Positions 26,398 through 35,964 of a DNA stretch of 60,028 nt are shown here, in pieces; position 1 is the first letter of the stretch, and each line of letters opens with the position of its first letter. Made by a program: the position numbers and the translations under genes. The stretch comes from Fidelibacterota bacterium (lineage in GTDB: Bacteria > Fidelibacterota > Marinisomatia > Marinisomatales > UBA1611): the NCBI GenBank assembly GCA_018658715.1, contig JABHUQ010000108.1, forward strand, positions 1-60,028, given 5' to 3'. Under the pieces are notes generated by a model. The model saw nothing but the letters and a program-made list of their open reading frames with translations. It made no database searches and was not told where the DNA came from.

Positions 26398-27547
26398 ATT
26401 GCACATCTATTTCTACCTATTATTGGGAATCAACATCCTTTTTGCTAAGGAAAATAAGTTTGCAATTTCTGGTTCTGTAATAGACTCAGAAGGTAACCCT
26501 ATAAAAAAAGTGGTTGTACAATTATTCGATGACAGAGGAGATGAAATAAAAGATAGTAAAACAGGGAAAAAGGGTAACTTTAAGTTTAAAAAAATAAAGT
26601 TAGGGGAATATACTATTACCGCATCTCATATATCATTAGGAAGTGCAAATGAAAAGATATCTTTAATAGATGACAATATTTCGATTACATTTACTTTATC
26701 TAGTGACACTATACCATCCAAATTAGCTGGCAATGAATCTGTTCCTGAAATAATTGATGAACCTGGATTAAAAGATAATAAAATAGAAACTAAAGAAGAA
26801 GAATCTAAACCATCTTTACTCACTCATTTGGAAAAACCTGAAGATCCCATCAATACAGCAAATCCTGATTCTATCAAATTCCTCCCCCCTATCCGGACTG
26901 AGCCTGGGATGCAAAAACTTCCTATGGGTGATATGTTTTACGATTATAAAATGAATTTAAAAGCTATGCAAAATCAAATAGATTCATTAAAAAGTGTTGT
27001 GACTGCTTTTGAAGAAAAGCAAACAATGCCAAATATCAGTGAAGATATTTTAAATCTCATTAACATTCCAAACTATGAGCATCGGATAGAATTACAAAAT
27101 GGTACTGTAGTTATGGGGCACATATTATCTGAATCAGATTCATCTTTAATACTTGATACTCAAATAGGAAAGTTGGTTCTTAGAAAAGACTTGGTGATTA
27201 AGATGGATGAATTAGAAAAACCAGCACCTAAAATAGAATTTCTACAAGAACCTATTGTGAATATTTATCCTGATAAATATATCTTTACAGGAAAAGTAAA
27301 AAATACAGGAAATGTAAGGGCAGATTTCGTAAGAGTTATTTCCCATCTTTGGACACAAACAACTACATCAGCAGGAACAGATTCTACATTTATTAAAGGA
27401 TCAAAAATCAAATATGAAACAGGTGTTGTTGCTGATACGGCTCTTCAGCCTGAACAAATATCTTTATTTAAATTAGTTGTTCCTATCAATTATGGCTCAA
27501 TACCGCAATACCATACAATGGATATCCATTGGGATGTTACAAAGTAG
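26390..27547 (+). CDS. Exported protein with carboxypeptidase-regulatory-like and FxLYD-like domains
   Basis: The chosen start is ATG 26390 (MNKLHIYFYLLLGINILFA), where a signal peptide begins and a GGAGGG-type ribosome site lies just upstream; an earlier ATG in frame lies inside the HEAT gene. The 385-residue product has a carboxypeptidase-regulatory-like beta-sandwich at about 25-110 (AISGSVIDSEGNPIKKVVVQL ... YTITASHISLG). A low-complexity linker follows, then a coiled stretch (DYKMNLKAMQNQIDSLKSVV). Near the C-terminus it shows EFLQEPIVNIYPDKYIFTG, then KVKNTGNVRADFVRV, consistent with an FxLYD-type domain. It is coupled to the HEAT gene by an eight-base overlap. Function is unknown. Confidence 0.68.
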   Translation: MNKLHIYFYLLLGINILFAKENKFAISGSVIDSEGNPIKKVVVQLFDDRGDEIKDSKTGKKGNFKFKKIKLGEYTITASHISLGSANEKISLIDDNISITFTLSSDTIPSKLAGNESVPEIIDEPGLKDNKIETKEEESKPSLLTHLEKPEDPINTANPDSIKFLPPIRTEPGMQKLPMGDMFYDYKMNLKAMQNQIDSLKSVVTAFEEKQTMPNISEDILNLINIPNYEHRIELQNGTVVMGHILSESDSSLILDTQIGKLVLRKDLVIKMDELEKPAPKIEFLQEPIVNIYPDKYIFTGKVKNTGNVRADFVRVISHLWTQTTTSAGTDSTFIKGSKIKYETGVVADTALQPEQISLFKLVVPINYGSIPQYHTMDIHWDVTK

Positions 27548-27549
27548 AT

Positions 27550-28485
<936 letters not shown>

Positions 28486-28493
28486 TCAATATC

Positions 28494-29342
28494 TTAATCT
28501 GTTAATGTTTTGAATAATTTTGAATCAGATGGAAGAACTAAAGTTGTTTTATTATCTATTACTTTTTTATACGTTTCTAATGTTCGTATAAATTCGTAAA
28601 AATCTGGGTCCTTCGAAAAAGCAGTTGCATAAATCTCCAATGCTTTTGCTTCCCCTACTCCACGTATTTCCTGAGCTGTTTTATAAGCATCCGCAAGGAT
28701 AACAACTTTATCTTTGTCTGTTGAAGCGCGAATTTTTTGAGCTTCTTCTTCTCCTTCAGATCGAAATTTATTGGCTTGACGCATCCGTTCGGCTTCCATA
28801 CGAGCATAAATAGATTTCTCGTTTTCTTGTGGTAAATCCACCCTTTTAATGCGTACATCCACTACTTGAATACCATAAGGATTGGTAGCTTCATCACTTT
28901 CACGTGTAACTATTTCCATAATCACATCGCGGTTTTCTGTAATTATTTCTGCCATTTCATGTGTTCCTAATTCTTGGCGTAACTTGGAATATACAATGTC
29001 ATCCAAACGAGTGACAGCAATAGGAACAGATTGAACTGTCTGAAGAAAAAGTAAAGGGTTAACAATTCTAAACCGAACATAGTTATCCACGATTAAAGAT
29101 TTTTTATCTTTACTTAAAATTTCTTCAGGAGGCACATCATATTCTAATAACCGATTATCAAAACTTGATGCTGTTTGAAAAGGAGCTGGCAATTTAAAAT
29201 TCAGCCCTGGCTCAGTTATTGTTCTTACTGGTTTTCCAAATTGAAGGATAACAACTTGTTCTGTTTCATCCACCATAAAAACTGTGGAAAATGCAAATAA
29301 TGTACCTAGAACAATGATGAATATTAAAATATTTTTTTTCAT
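28494..29342 (-). CDS. hflC: HflC, SPFH-domain membrane protease modulator
   Basis: This 282-residue protein has one N-terminal transmembrane helix (about residues 3-22) and an SPFH/Band 7 domain (from VDETEQVVILQFGKPVRTI onward). The coiled helical tail contains the conserved EAEKMR/RAEG-like repeats (ARMEAERMRQANKFRSEGEE). With HflK it forms a periplasmic complex that regulates FtsH. Its order after hflK, with one-base overlap at 29342, is the usual one. Nothing is missing. Confidence 0.93.
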   Translation of the reverse strand: MKKNILIFIIVLGTLFAFSTVFMVDETEQVVILQFGKPVRTITEPGLNFKLPAPFQTASSFDNRLLEYDVPPEEILSKDKKSLIVDNYVRFRIVNPLLFLQTVQSVPIAVTRLDDIVYSKLRQELGTHEMAEIITENRDVIMEIVTRESDEATNPYGIQVVDVRIKRVDLPQENEKSIYARMEAERMRQANKFRSEGEEEAQKIRASTDKDKVVILADAYKTAQEIRGVGEAKALEIYATAFSKDPDFYEFIRTLETYKKVIDNKTTLVLPSDSKLFKTLTD

Positions 29343-30313
29343 TACTTCTTCCCTTTCGATGGGTTGAGATTTAATAGATTGAGAACATTTCCGTTATCAC
29401 CATCTGGAATTATTACTTTTTCGATCCCAGGTAATATTTCTTCCATTGTTTCTAAATAGAGTCTTTTTTTTGTAATACTTTTTGCTTTCCTATATTCTAT
29501 TAACATGGCCTTGAATTTTGCAACATCACCCTCTGCCCGTTTTATTCGAGCTTCTTTGAATCCTTCAGCATCGCGAATATTTGCTTCTGCTTCACCACGT
29601 GCTTTTGGTATAATATCATTCCTATACCCTTCTGCTTGATTAATCATACGATTTTTATCTTCCTTTGCAGATGCAACATCCTTGAATGCTCCAATGACTT
29701 GTTCAGGCGGAGACACATCTTGTAATTGGACAGCAACAACTTGAATTCCAGATTGATAAATATCTAAGATTTCTTGCAATAAGTCCTTTGTCTCTTCTTG
29801 AATTTTTAATTTTCCACTCGTCAGGGATTCATCAATCTTATGCCGTCCTACCACCGTTCTAAGACTGGCTTCAGATGCTTCTCTTACAGTCATAGTTGGT
29901 TCTACAATATTGAATAAATAGGCTTCAGGTGATTTAATTTTATATTGCACAATCATTTCCGCATCCACAATATTTTCATCTCCAGTAAGCATTAAACTTT
30001 CTTGGTCCACCGTGCGGTATTGGCCATTCCCAAGAGAGCGAAAACCAATTTCTATCCGTTTTACTTCTGTGACTTTTGGTGTATCCACTGATTCGATGGG
30101 ATATGGAAAATGATAATTCAATCCCGGTTGTGCCACGCGGGTAAATTCTCCGAATGTTCTTACAACGCCCACTTCATCAGGCCCCACCATATAAATACCG
30201 GTGGATAGCCAACCAAATAATATGATTAGAACCATGGGAATTAATCCCATAGTTAACAACTTTTCTGGGACTCTAATTTCACTATCCCCGACTATGATTC
30301 TTCGATATGCCAT
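29342..30313 (-). CDS. hflK: HflK, SPFH-domain membrane protease modulator
   Basis: This 323-residue protein has a single N-terminal membrane helix (about 18-40), then the SPFH domain from VGPDEVGVVRTFGEFTRVAQPGLN. The long charged helix contains RMINQAEGYRNDIIPKARGEA and a GFKEARIKRAEGDV repeat. It pairs with HflC to control FtsH-mediated proteolysis. Unlike Proteobacterial HflK it lacks a glycine-rich N-terminal extension and is shorter than the E. coli form. It lies ten bases after rpoN and directly before hflC. Confidence 0.92.
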   Translation of the reverse strand: MAYRRIIVGDSEIRVPEKLLTMGLIPMVLIILFGWLSTGIYMVGPDEVGVVRTFGEFTRVAQPGLNYHFPYPIESVDTPKVTEVKRIEIGFRSLGNGQYRTVDQESLMLTGDENIVDAEMIVQYKIKSPEAYLFNIVEPTMTVREASEASLRTVVGRHKIDESLTSGKLKIQEETKDLLQEILDIYQSGIQVVAVQLQDVSPPEQVIGAFKDVASAKEDKNRMINQAEGYRNDIIPKARGEAEANIRDAEGFKEARIKRAEGDVAKFKAMLIEYRKAKSITKKRLYLETMEEILPGIEKVIIPDGDNGNVLNLLNLNPSKGKK

Positions 30314-30323
30314 TTTTAACTCC

Positions 30324-31670
30324 TTAAAATTCTTTTCTTAATCGTGCTACAGGGTATCCTAATTGGTCACGATATTTTGCTATAGTTCTACGTGCCATTT
30401 TATATCCTGCTTTATTTAAATGTTCCCCTAATTCGTCATCACTTAATGGTGAATGTTTATCTTCTACTAATATGATTATTTCTAATGCTTTTTTGATGAC
30501 ATAATTTGAAATAATGCGACCATCATCCAACTCTACGGCATCAGAAAAGAAATGTTTCAATTCGAAAACACCGTATGGAGTATCCACAAATTTACCACGA
30601 GTGGACCGACTAATGGTGGATATATCCATTTTAATCACATCACTAATGTCTTGCAAAACCATTGGGCGTAAATAGTCAATATTCCCGCTAAAAAATTCTG
30701 GCTGTTTTTCTATAATTGTTTTCATCACATTAAGCATTGTGCGACGCCTTTGATTAATGGCATCCACAAACCATGTAGCAGAATCCAATTTTTCTTTCAT
30801 GAATTTTTTTGTTTCAGCAGAAATAGATTTTTGATCCAATGTACCAGCATACGTTTGATTTACACGAACTTCTGGAACACCTCCATCATTGGTTATGATT
30901 CTCCATCCATCGTTTTCTTCTCTAACAATGAGATCTGGGATTACAACTTGATATCGATCTTGTAAACCTTCGCCTGGGCGAGGATTTAAATGAGAAATAT
31001 GTTCAATAGCATTGTGAAGATCTTCATCAGAACATTTTAATTTCTTTTGAATTTTTTCATACCGTTTATGCATAAAATCTTCAAAAAGATATTTCACTAT
31101 TTTCCACGAAATAGATTCTATTTCGTCTTCAAGCTGAATCAATAAACATTCTTGGATATTTCTTGACCCCAATCCCTTCGGTTCAAGCCTTTGAACAATA
31201 TTTAAAATGTCTTCAATTTCATCCTCTATTTTTCCAAACCGATCTGCTATAAGAATAAGATCTGTATCTAAATATCCACGATCATTTACGTTCCATATGA
31301 TTTCTTCGGCAATTTCTTTGTCTAAATCCGACAAGCCGGAATCAGCTAATTGAACAATAATATCATCTAAAAAACTATGTTTTTCAGGTAAAGGGCTAAA
31401 CTTATTTTCATCTTGTTTATTATAAGTAAAGTCATCTTCATAAACTTCTTTAGGGTCTAGATCTAAGGAATCTAGTGGCGATTGTTCTTCTGAAACTGAT
31501 TGTTCATTAGATTCAGTCTCAATTTGCTCCAAAAGTGGATTTATTTCCAATTCATCCATGATAGCTTGTTCTAGATTTATCGAATTGAGTTGGAGCAATT
31601 TTGCCTGTAGCACCTGTGTGGGTGACAGTTTCTGCTTTTGGGCTAATACTTGTCTAAGATAGGTTGCCAT
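30324..31670 (-). CDS. rpoN: RNA polymerase sigma-54 factor
   Basis: This 448-residue sigma-54 has the N-terminal glutamine-rich activator-interacting region (LRQVLAQKQKLSPTQVLQAKLLQLNSINLEQAI), the acidic region II, the core-binding domain, and the C-terminal DNA-binding helix with the RpoN box ARRTIAKYRD at 426-435. Sigma-54 needs an AAA+ activator. Presence of a complete rpoN means that -24/-12 promoters exist in this genome; I could not place one in this window. Its start overlaps the last base of lptB. The cluster kdsC-lptC-lptB-rpoN matches the widespread order. Confidence 0.97.
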   Translation of the reverse strand: MATYLRQVLAQKQKLSPTQVLQAKLLQLNSINLEQAIMDELEINPLLEQIETESNEQSVSEEQSPLDSLDLDPKEVYEDDFTYNKQDENKFSPLPEKHSFLDDIIVQLADSGLSDLDKEIAEEIIWNVNDRGYLDTDLILIADRFGKIEDEIEDILNIVQRLEPKGLGSRNIQECLLIQLEDEIESISWKIVKYLFEDFMHKRYEKIQKKLKCSDEDLHNAIEHISHLNPRPGEGLQDRYQVVIPDLIVREENDGWRIITNDGGVPEVRVNQTYAGTLDQKSISAETKKFMKEKLDSATWFVDAINQRRRTMLNVMKTIIEKQPEFFSGNIDYLRPMVLQDISDVIKMDISTISRSTRGKFVDTPYGVFELKHFFSDAVELDDGRIISNYVIKKALEIIILVEDKHSPLSDDELGEHLNKAGYKMARRTIAKYRDQLGYPVARLRKEF

Positions 31671-32407
31671 TAGTCCAGTCTAAATTTTTCTCCAAGATAA
31701 AGCCGGCGAGCTTCTTTATCGTTGGCTAAAGATTCTGAAGTACCCGTTTTTAATACTTGCCCTTCAAACAATAGATAAGATCGATCGGTGATGGATAATG
31801 TTTCTCTCACATTATGATCCGTTATCAAAACACCGATATTTTTTTCTTTAAGAGATCTAACAATGGATTGAATATCTTCTACTGCTATCGGGTCCACACC
31901 TGCAAATGGTTCATCTAATAAAATAAAATCTGGGTCCATGGCTAGGGCGCGACTTATTTCAACCCGCCGCCTTTCTCCGCCAGATAGGGTTCCACCTTTA
32001 GATTTTCTTAAATGAGAAATGGACAATTCATCTAATAATGTTTCCATTTTAGCGCTACGTTCAGATGGAGACATTTCACATCTCATCTCTAATACTAATT
32101 TTAAATTATCTTCAACAGATAGTTTCCAAAAAATAGATGGTTCCTGTGCTAAATAGCCGACCCCTGAACGAGCTCTTTTATACATTGGCTCATCTGTAAT
32201 ATTTTTATCATCAAGAAATATATTTCCTAAAGTTGGTTTAACCATGCCAGTAATCATATAAAATGTGGTTGTTTTTCCAGCTCCATTCGGTCCCAAAAGT
32301 CCTACGATTTCTCCTTTATTTACAGAAATGTCAACATCACGAACGACTAATCTATTTCCATATTTTTTTGATAAATTTTTGGCGCTTAATGATTTATGAT
32401 TCTTCAT
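31670..32407 (-). CDS. lptB: LPS export ABC transporter ATPase
   Basis: LptB powers lipopolysaccharide extraction at the inner membrane with LptF and LptG. At 245 residues it has GPNGAGKTT (39-47), the ABC signature LSGGERRRVEISRAL (about 140-154) and FILLDEPFAGVDP (Walker B), and ITDHN with the switch histidine. The FYMITG after Walker A and the FAGVDP are LptB hallmarks. It overlaps lptC by four bases and rpoN by one. Confidence 0.97.
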   Translation of the reverse strand: MKNHKSLSAKNLSKKYGNRLVVRDVDISVNKGEIVGLLGPNGAGKTTTFYMITGMVKPTLGNIFLDDKNITDEPMYKRARSGVGYLAQEPSIFWKLSVEDNLKLVLEMRCEMSPSERSAKMETLLDELSISHLRKSKGGTLSGGERRRVEISRALAMDPDFILLDEPFAGVDPIAVEDIQSIVRSLKEKNIGVLITDHNVRETLSITDRSYLLFEGQVLKTGTSESLANDKEARRLYLGEKFRLD

Positions 32408-33033
32408 TTCTTTAATTCTCTATTGGTAACACCAGACGGTTTCAATATTTTCCAATTTTCTAAATCAGAATCAGATTCAAATCCAACACCAAATAATGTA
32501 TCTAAATGTTGAGTCGTCAGCATAATTGAATCCTTTGTAAACATGATTTCTTTTTTAGAATTCCAAATTAAGGTATCCGTATATAATGTCATTCCGCTAT
32601 CTGAAAAAGCCACAACATTACCCATGGCAATCATATCATTCGATTTTTCATCTACTTCTGCTCTTTGAGCTCGTAATATAGATATGTGTTTTTCATCACT
32701 ATCATAAAAATCAATTACTACACCACTATCTAATAGAGCAAATTCTTTTTCTTGGTATTTTTCAAGATGACCCGAATTAATTTTAGCTGTCATACTCCCT
32801 TCATTAGTCATATAAATGGTTACATTCCAGCCCTCTTGATCTGGACGACCTTCACGTGTTTCATCATTCACCATTTCAGCAGGAGTGCTACAGGCAGACA
32901 ATAATAAAGTTAATAAAAAAGCCAATAATTGATGCCCTTGACCCTTTTTTGTCTTCCCTATTACACTAGAAATAGATGGATTCTTTATAACGAACCATTG
33001 GTGAATGGGAAAAAATATTTCTTTTATTTTCAT
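32404..33033 (-). CDS. lptC: LPS export protein LptC-like lipoprotein
   Basis: This 209-residue product of the LptC family (YrbK-like) has a 37-residue N-terminal extension before the hydrophobic segment LLAFLLTLLLSACST, where the lipobox LSAC ends at about residue 48. This makes a lipoprotein more likely than a bitopic LptC. The rest is beta-strand rich with LLDSGVVIDFYDSDEKHISILRAQRAEVDEKSNDMIAMGNV, the typical OstA/LptC pattern. ATG 33033 overlaps the kdsC stop as ATGA, supporting this start; no later start precedes the hydrophobic stretch. No lptA follows. The extension is unexplained. Confidence 0.85.
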   Translation of the reverse strand: MKIKEIFFPIHQWFVIKNPSISSVIGKTKKGQGHQLLAFLLTLLLSACSTPAEMVNDETREGRPDQEGWNVTIYMTNEGSMTAKINSGHLEKYQEKEFALLDSGVVIDFYDSDEKHISILRAQRAEVDEKSNDMIAMGNVVAFSDSGMTLYTDTLIWNSKKEIMFTKDSIMLTTQHLDTLFGVGFESDSDLENWKILKPSGVTNRELKK

Positions 33034-33581
33034 TGCCCAGATTCCGTATTATTTAAAGATTCTACATGTGCGCGAAGTTTCGTTAATACGGCTTCATATC
33101 GCCCTTGACCTTTTAATACCCAATCAACTGCTTCACGAAATGCCCCTTCTCCTCCGGCAGTTTCAGTAATATAAACAGCAATTTCTTTTACTAAAGGATA
33201 TGCGTTAGACACCGCGATAGGGGCCCCTACTCTTTCCATAACAGGAATATCAATCATATCATCTCCAACAAAGGCAATTTCTTCATCCTTGAGATTATAT
33301 TTTTCTTTAAGCTCATTATAAGGGATTAATTTATTCAATGTTCCATTGTATACATCTTCAATTTTCAATTCATTTGCACGTGCTTCTGTTGCTTTAGAGT
33401 ATCTGCCAGAAATGATTACTATCTTTAATCCTGCCATTCGAGCAACTGCAATACCAGCACTATCTAAGACTGAGAATTTTTTAAACTCTTCCCCACTTCC
33501 ATTAAGAAAAATGGATCCATCAGTCCAAACGCCATCCACGTCTGAAATAATCATTTTTATTTTTTCTGAAGGGTGATTCAT
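33030..33581 (-). CDS. kdsC: 3-deoxy-D-manno-octulosonate 8-phosphate phosphatase
   Basis: This 183-residue HAD phosphatase makes Kdo for LPS. The nucleophile motif ISDVDGVWTDGS places D14 and D16; ISGR supplies motif II, and FVGDDMIDIPVM motif IV with two aspartates. It lacks a cap domain, as expected for KdsC. It follows pyrG after 42 bases; CTP from PyrG is needed to activate Kdo, which makes the pairing sensible. Confidence 0.93.
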   Translation of the reverse strand: MNHPSEKIKMIISDVDGVWTDGSIFLNGSGEEFKKFSVLDSAGIAVARMAGLKIVIISGRYSKATEARANELKIEDVYNGTLNKLIPYNELKEKYNLKDEEIAFVGDDMIDIPVMERVGAPIAVSNAYPLVKEIAVYITETAGGEGAFREAVDWVLKGQGRYEAVLTKLRAHVESLNNTESGQ

Positions 33582-33623
33582 TCATTTACAGGTAGAATAA
33601 TTTACCTGTTCTTTATCAATAAC

Positions 33624-35246
33624 TTATTTAGTTTGGTCGAATTTTACGGCAGCGCCAATAAAATTCCGAAATAAAGGATGTGCGTGATTTACACGGCTTT
33701 TTAACTCAGGATGGAACTGGCCCGCAACAAACCAAGGGTGATTTGGAATTTCTATTGTTTCTACAACGCCTAATTCTTCATTTAAACCAGAAAATATTAA
33801 TCCACTTTTTTCTAATCGTTTTCGAAACCGATTATTGACTTCATAACGATGACGATGACGCTCAGAGATTTTTTTCTTCCTATAGGCAGCAAATGTTTTT
33901 GTCCCTGTTTTTATAAAACAATCATAGGCTCCCAAACGCATTGTTCCACCTTTAACTTTAATGGCTCTCTGTGATTCCATCAAATCAACGACTGGATATT
34001 TAGTCTTTTTATTGAATTCAGTTGAATTAGCACCTTTCAGTCCACACACATTCCGCGCAAAATCTATAACAGCACATTGTAAACCGAGACAAATACCTAA
34101 GAATGGTATATTATTTTCTCTCGCAAATTTTGATGATAATATTTTCCCTTCAGAACCACGAGAACCAAATCCAGGTAGTAGTAAAATTCCATCCACATTT
34201 TTAAAAGATTTGGCCGCAGTTTCATCATTTGAAATTTTATCTGTCTGAACCCATTTAAGATTGACACGTGCATTATTTTCTACACCAGCATGAATAAAGG
34301 ATTCCGTAACACTCTTATAGGCATCCCATAATTCTGTATATTTTCCACACATGGCTATTGTCACTTCATGAGATGGATTTTTAAAATGATAAATAAAATC
34401 TTTTAATTGGCTGACATTCGTATTTTTCTCTAATTGAAGTCTATCGTTAATAATATTTCCGATACCTTGTTCATTCAGAACTAAAGGTACTTCATAAATA
34501 CTTTCCACATCCCGCGCTTCTATTACATGTTCTGGTCGCACATTACAGAAAAGAGCTATTTTATCTCTTACAGATTTTTCAACTGAATATTCTGATCGAC
34601 ATAATATAATATCTGGTGATAAACCAATTTCTCTCAATTTCATGACAGAATGTTGAGTTGGTTTTGACTTTAATTCCCCACTTGCTTTTACAAAGGGTAA
34701 AAGTGTTACATGGACCAAAATGTGATTATGATACCCAGATTCTAATGATAATTGCCGAATTGCTTCCATGAAAGGAAGGCTCTCAATATCACCAACAGTA
34801 CCACCAACTTCACAAATAACTATATCGTACTTTTTAGGCTTATTAACAGCTTTAATGCGTTCAATAATTTCATTTGTCACATGCGGAATAACTTGAACCG
34901 TTTCTCCGAGATACTCGCCTTTTCGTTCTAGTTCTAAAACTGTACTGTAAATTTGGCCTGCAGTTGCATTATTATTTTTGGTCATATTTACGTCGATAAA
35001 CCGTTCGTAATGTCCAAGGTCCAAATCTGTTTCAGACCCATCATCTAGTACAAATACTTCTCCATGCTGATATGGATTCATAGTACCTGGATCCACATTT
35101 AAATAGGGATCTAATTTTAAAATCGTCACTCGGAGTCCTGCACTTTTTAATAAATAGCCTATAGAAGATGCAGCTATTCCCTTTCCAAGTCCTGACATAA
35201 CACCGCCGAGTACAAATATATATTTAGTTGGTCGAATAGGTGTCAT
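33624..35246 (-). CDS. pyrG: CTP synthase
   Basis: This 540-residue enzyme aminates UTP to CTP. The N-terminal synthase domain starts YIFVLGGVMSGLGKGIAASS with the P-loop GLGKGIAA, and EVGGTVGDIESLPFMEA follows near 145. The C-terminal glutamine amidotransferase contains the nucleophile cysteine in LGICLGLQCAVIDFARN (about residue 380) and the FHPE histidine/glutamate near the end. It is preceded by AGGATC and the GC-rich leader described separately, and heads the LPS/sigma-54 operon. Confidence 0.97.
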   Translation of the reverse strand: MTPIRPTKYIFVLGGVMSGLGKGIAASSIGYLLKSAGLRVTILKLDPYLNVDPGTMNPYQHGEVFVLDDGSETDLDLGHYERFIDVNMTKNNNATAGQIYSTVLELERKGEYLGETVQVIPHVTNEIIERIKAVNKPKKYDIVICEVGGTVGDIESLPFMEAIRQLSLESGYHNHILVHVTLLPFVKASGELKSKPTQHSVMKLREIGLSPDIILCRSEYSVEKSVRDKIALFCNVRPEHVIEARDVESIYEVPLVLNEQGIGNIINDRLQLEKNTNVSQLKDFIYHFKNPSHEVTIAMCGKYTELWDAYKSVTESFIHAGVENNARVNLKWVQTDKISNDETAAKSFKNVDGILLLPGFGSRGSEGKILSSKFARENNIPFLGICLGLQCAVIDFARNVCGLKGANSTEFNKKTKYPVVDLMESQRAIKVKGGTMRLGAYDCFIKTGTKTFAAYRKKKISERHRHRYEVNNRFRKRLEKSGLIFSGLNEELGVVETIEIPNHPWFVAGQFHPELKSRVNHAHPLFRNFIGAAVKFDQTK

Positions 35247-35349
35247 ACGTACATGATCCTATTGAGAAAAGAAGGCATTGGTCTAGATGTTTTTAGGGAG
35301 AGATAGCGGTCCCGTGGAGCCATGGAAGGCACTACTGAGAGACCCCTTT
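35247..35349 (-). promoter_or_regulatory. GC-rich structured leader of pyrG
   Basis: In an AT-rich background the bases 35306-35346 are strikingly GC-rich. Read on the minus strand, GGUCUC (35339-35344) can pair with GGGACC (35308-35313) with one G-U, enclosing a GUGCC...GGCUCCAC hairpin. GGUCU can alternatively pair with AGACC at 35280-35284. The likely first transcribed bases are GGGG (35343-35346), and CUCUCCCU lies at about 35295-35302. A role in CTP-sensitive control, as for B. subtilis pyrG, is only a hypothesis. Confidence 0.45.
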
Positions 35350-35390
35350 ATCAGAATACAATTGATCAGCAAATAAACACATATTCTGAT
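35350..35390. repeat. 9-bp inverted repeat upstream of the pyrG leader
   Basis: ATCAGAATA (35350-35358) and TATTCTGAT (35382-35390) are exact inverse copies with 23 bases between them. The spacer also contains TGATCA. The right-hand copy in minus-strand orientation lies across the presumed -10 region (TATTCT). The arrangement could be an operator covering the pyrG promoter. Confidence 0.4.
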
Positions 35391-35430
35391 GCAGTATTTC
35401 ATTTCGGATTAAAATTCCCATAAATACAAT

Positions 35431-35476
35431 AAAAAAATTTACCTTAGGCAACTCCTTTAAAAAAGAGATAAGGTAA
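35431..35476 (-). terminator. Rho-independent terminator after the small membrane protein gene
   Basis: On the minus strand TTACCTTA (35469-35476 side) pairs exactly with TAAGGTAA (35439-35446 side). Between them a second hairpin forms from CTCTTT and AAAGGAG-like bases (six pairs including one G-U). The pair is followed by seven T residues (35431-35437). This is a good intrinsic terminator between the efflux/membrane genes and pyrG. Confidence 0.75.
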
Positions 35477-35489
35477 TAATCTTTTAGCC

Positions 35490-35867
35490 CTATCTTAAAG
35501 TAGCACTATATATGCCTGTAATGTAGGAAATCACCCAAAATAAATAGACAAAACGAAAGAAATTTAATTGCTTTATCGGTATAGCCCACTTTTCTTCAGT
35601 GCCAGATGTTTTCCATCCCCATGTAATCACTGCAAGCATTAAAATTGCTCCAATATATCCTAATAGTGAATGGGGTGAAAATATAGATTTGGTTGAAACT
35701 GCACCCATACAAGTTACCGCAATAATTTCAGACATAAATCCAATGCTTAGTATAAATAAATCTTTTTTAGATAATAGTTTCCCTTTTAAAATAGAAAACA
35801 TTGCTTTGGAATACAGAATGAGTGCTAAAGTAATTAGGGTTGCTCCAATAATAATAAGTGAATTCAT
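35490..35867 (-). CDS. Small four-helix membrane protein, HsmA-like possible
   Basis: This 125-residue protein consists of four hydrophobic helices at about residues 3-20, 38-58, 68-88 and 100-120 with short polar loops. The pattern FSPHSLLGYIGAILMLAVITW resembles the HsmA-type family (TIGR03987), where a histidine and a glycine occupy this third helix, but I regard the match as weak. There is no signal peptide beyond helix one. It lies 97 bases after the second permease gene, before the terminator, so it may be transcribed with the efflux genes. Function is unknown. Confidence 0.6.
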   Translation of the reverse strand: MNSLIIIGATLITLALILYSKAMFSILKGKLLSKKDLFILSIGFMSEIIAVTCMGAVSTKSIFSPHSLLGYIGAILMLAVITWGWKTSGTEEKWAIPIKQLNFFRFVYLFWVISYITGIYSATLR

Positions 35868-35964
35868 AGTGTCATTTTTTCTCTAAGGGTTTAAAAAAGG
35901 TATTGTAAATAATATAGAAAATTACCTACGGTTGAAATAGTTATATAATAATTTTCTTACTCAT

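Noticed and set aside
35306-35346. A signal-recognition-particle or 6S RNA gene in the GC-rich block before pyrG
   Set aside because: The conserved GGAAGG-type core of SRP RNA and the 6S bubble could not be matched; a leader structure is a better reading.
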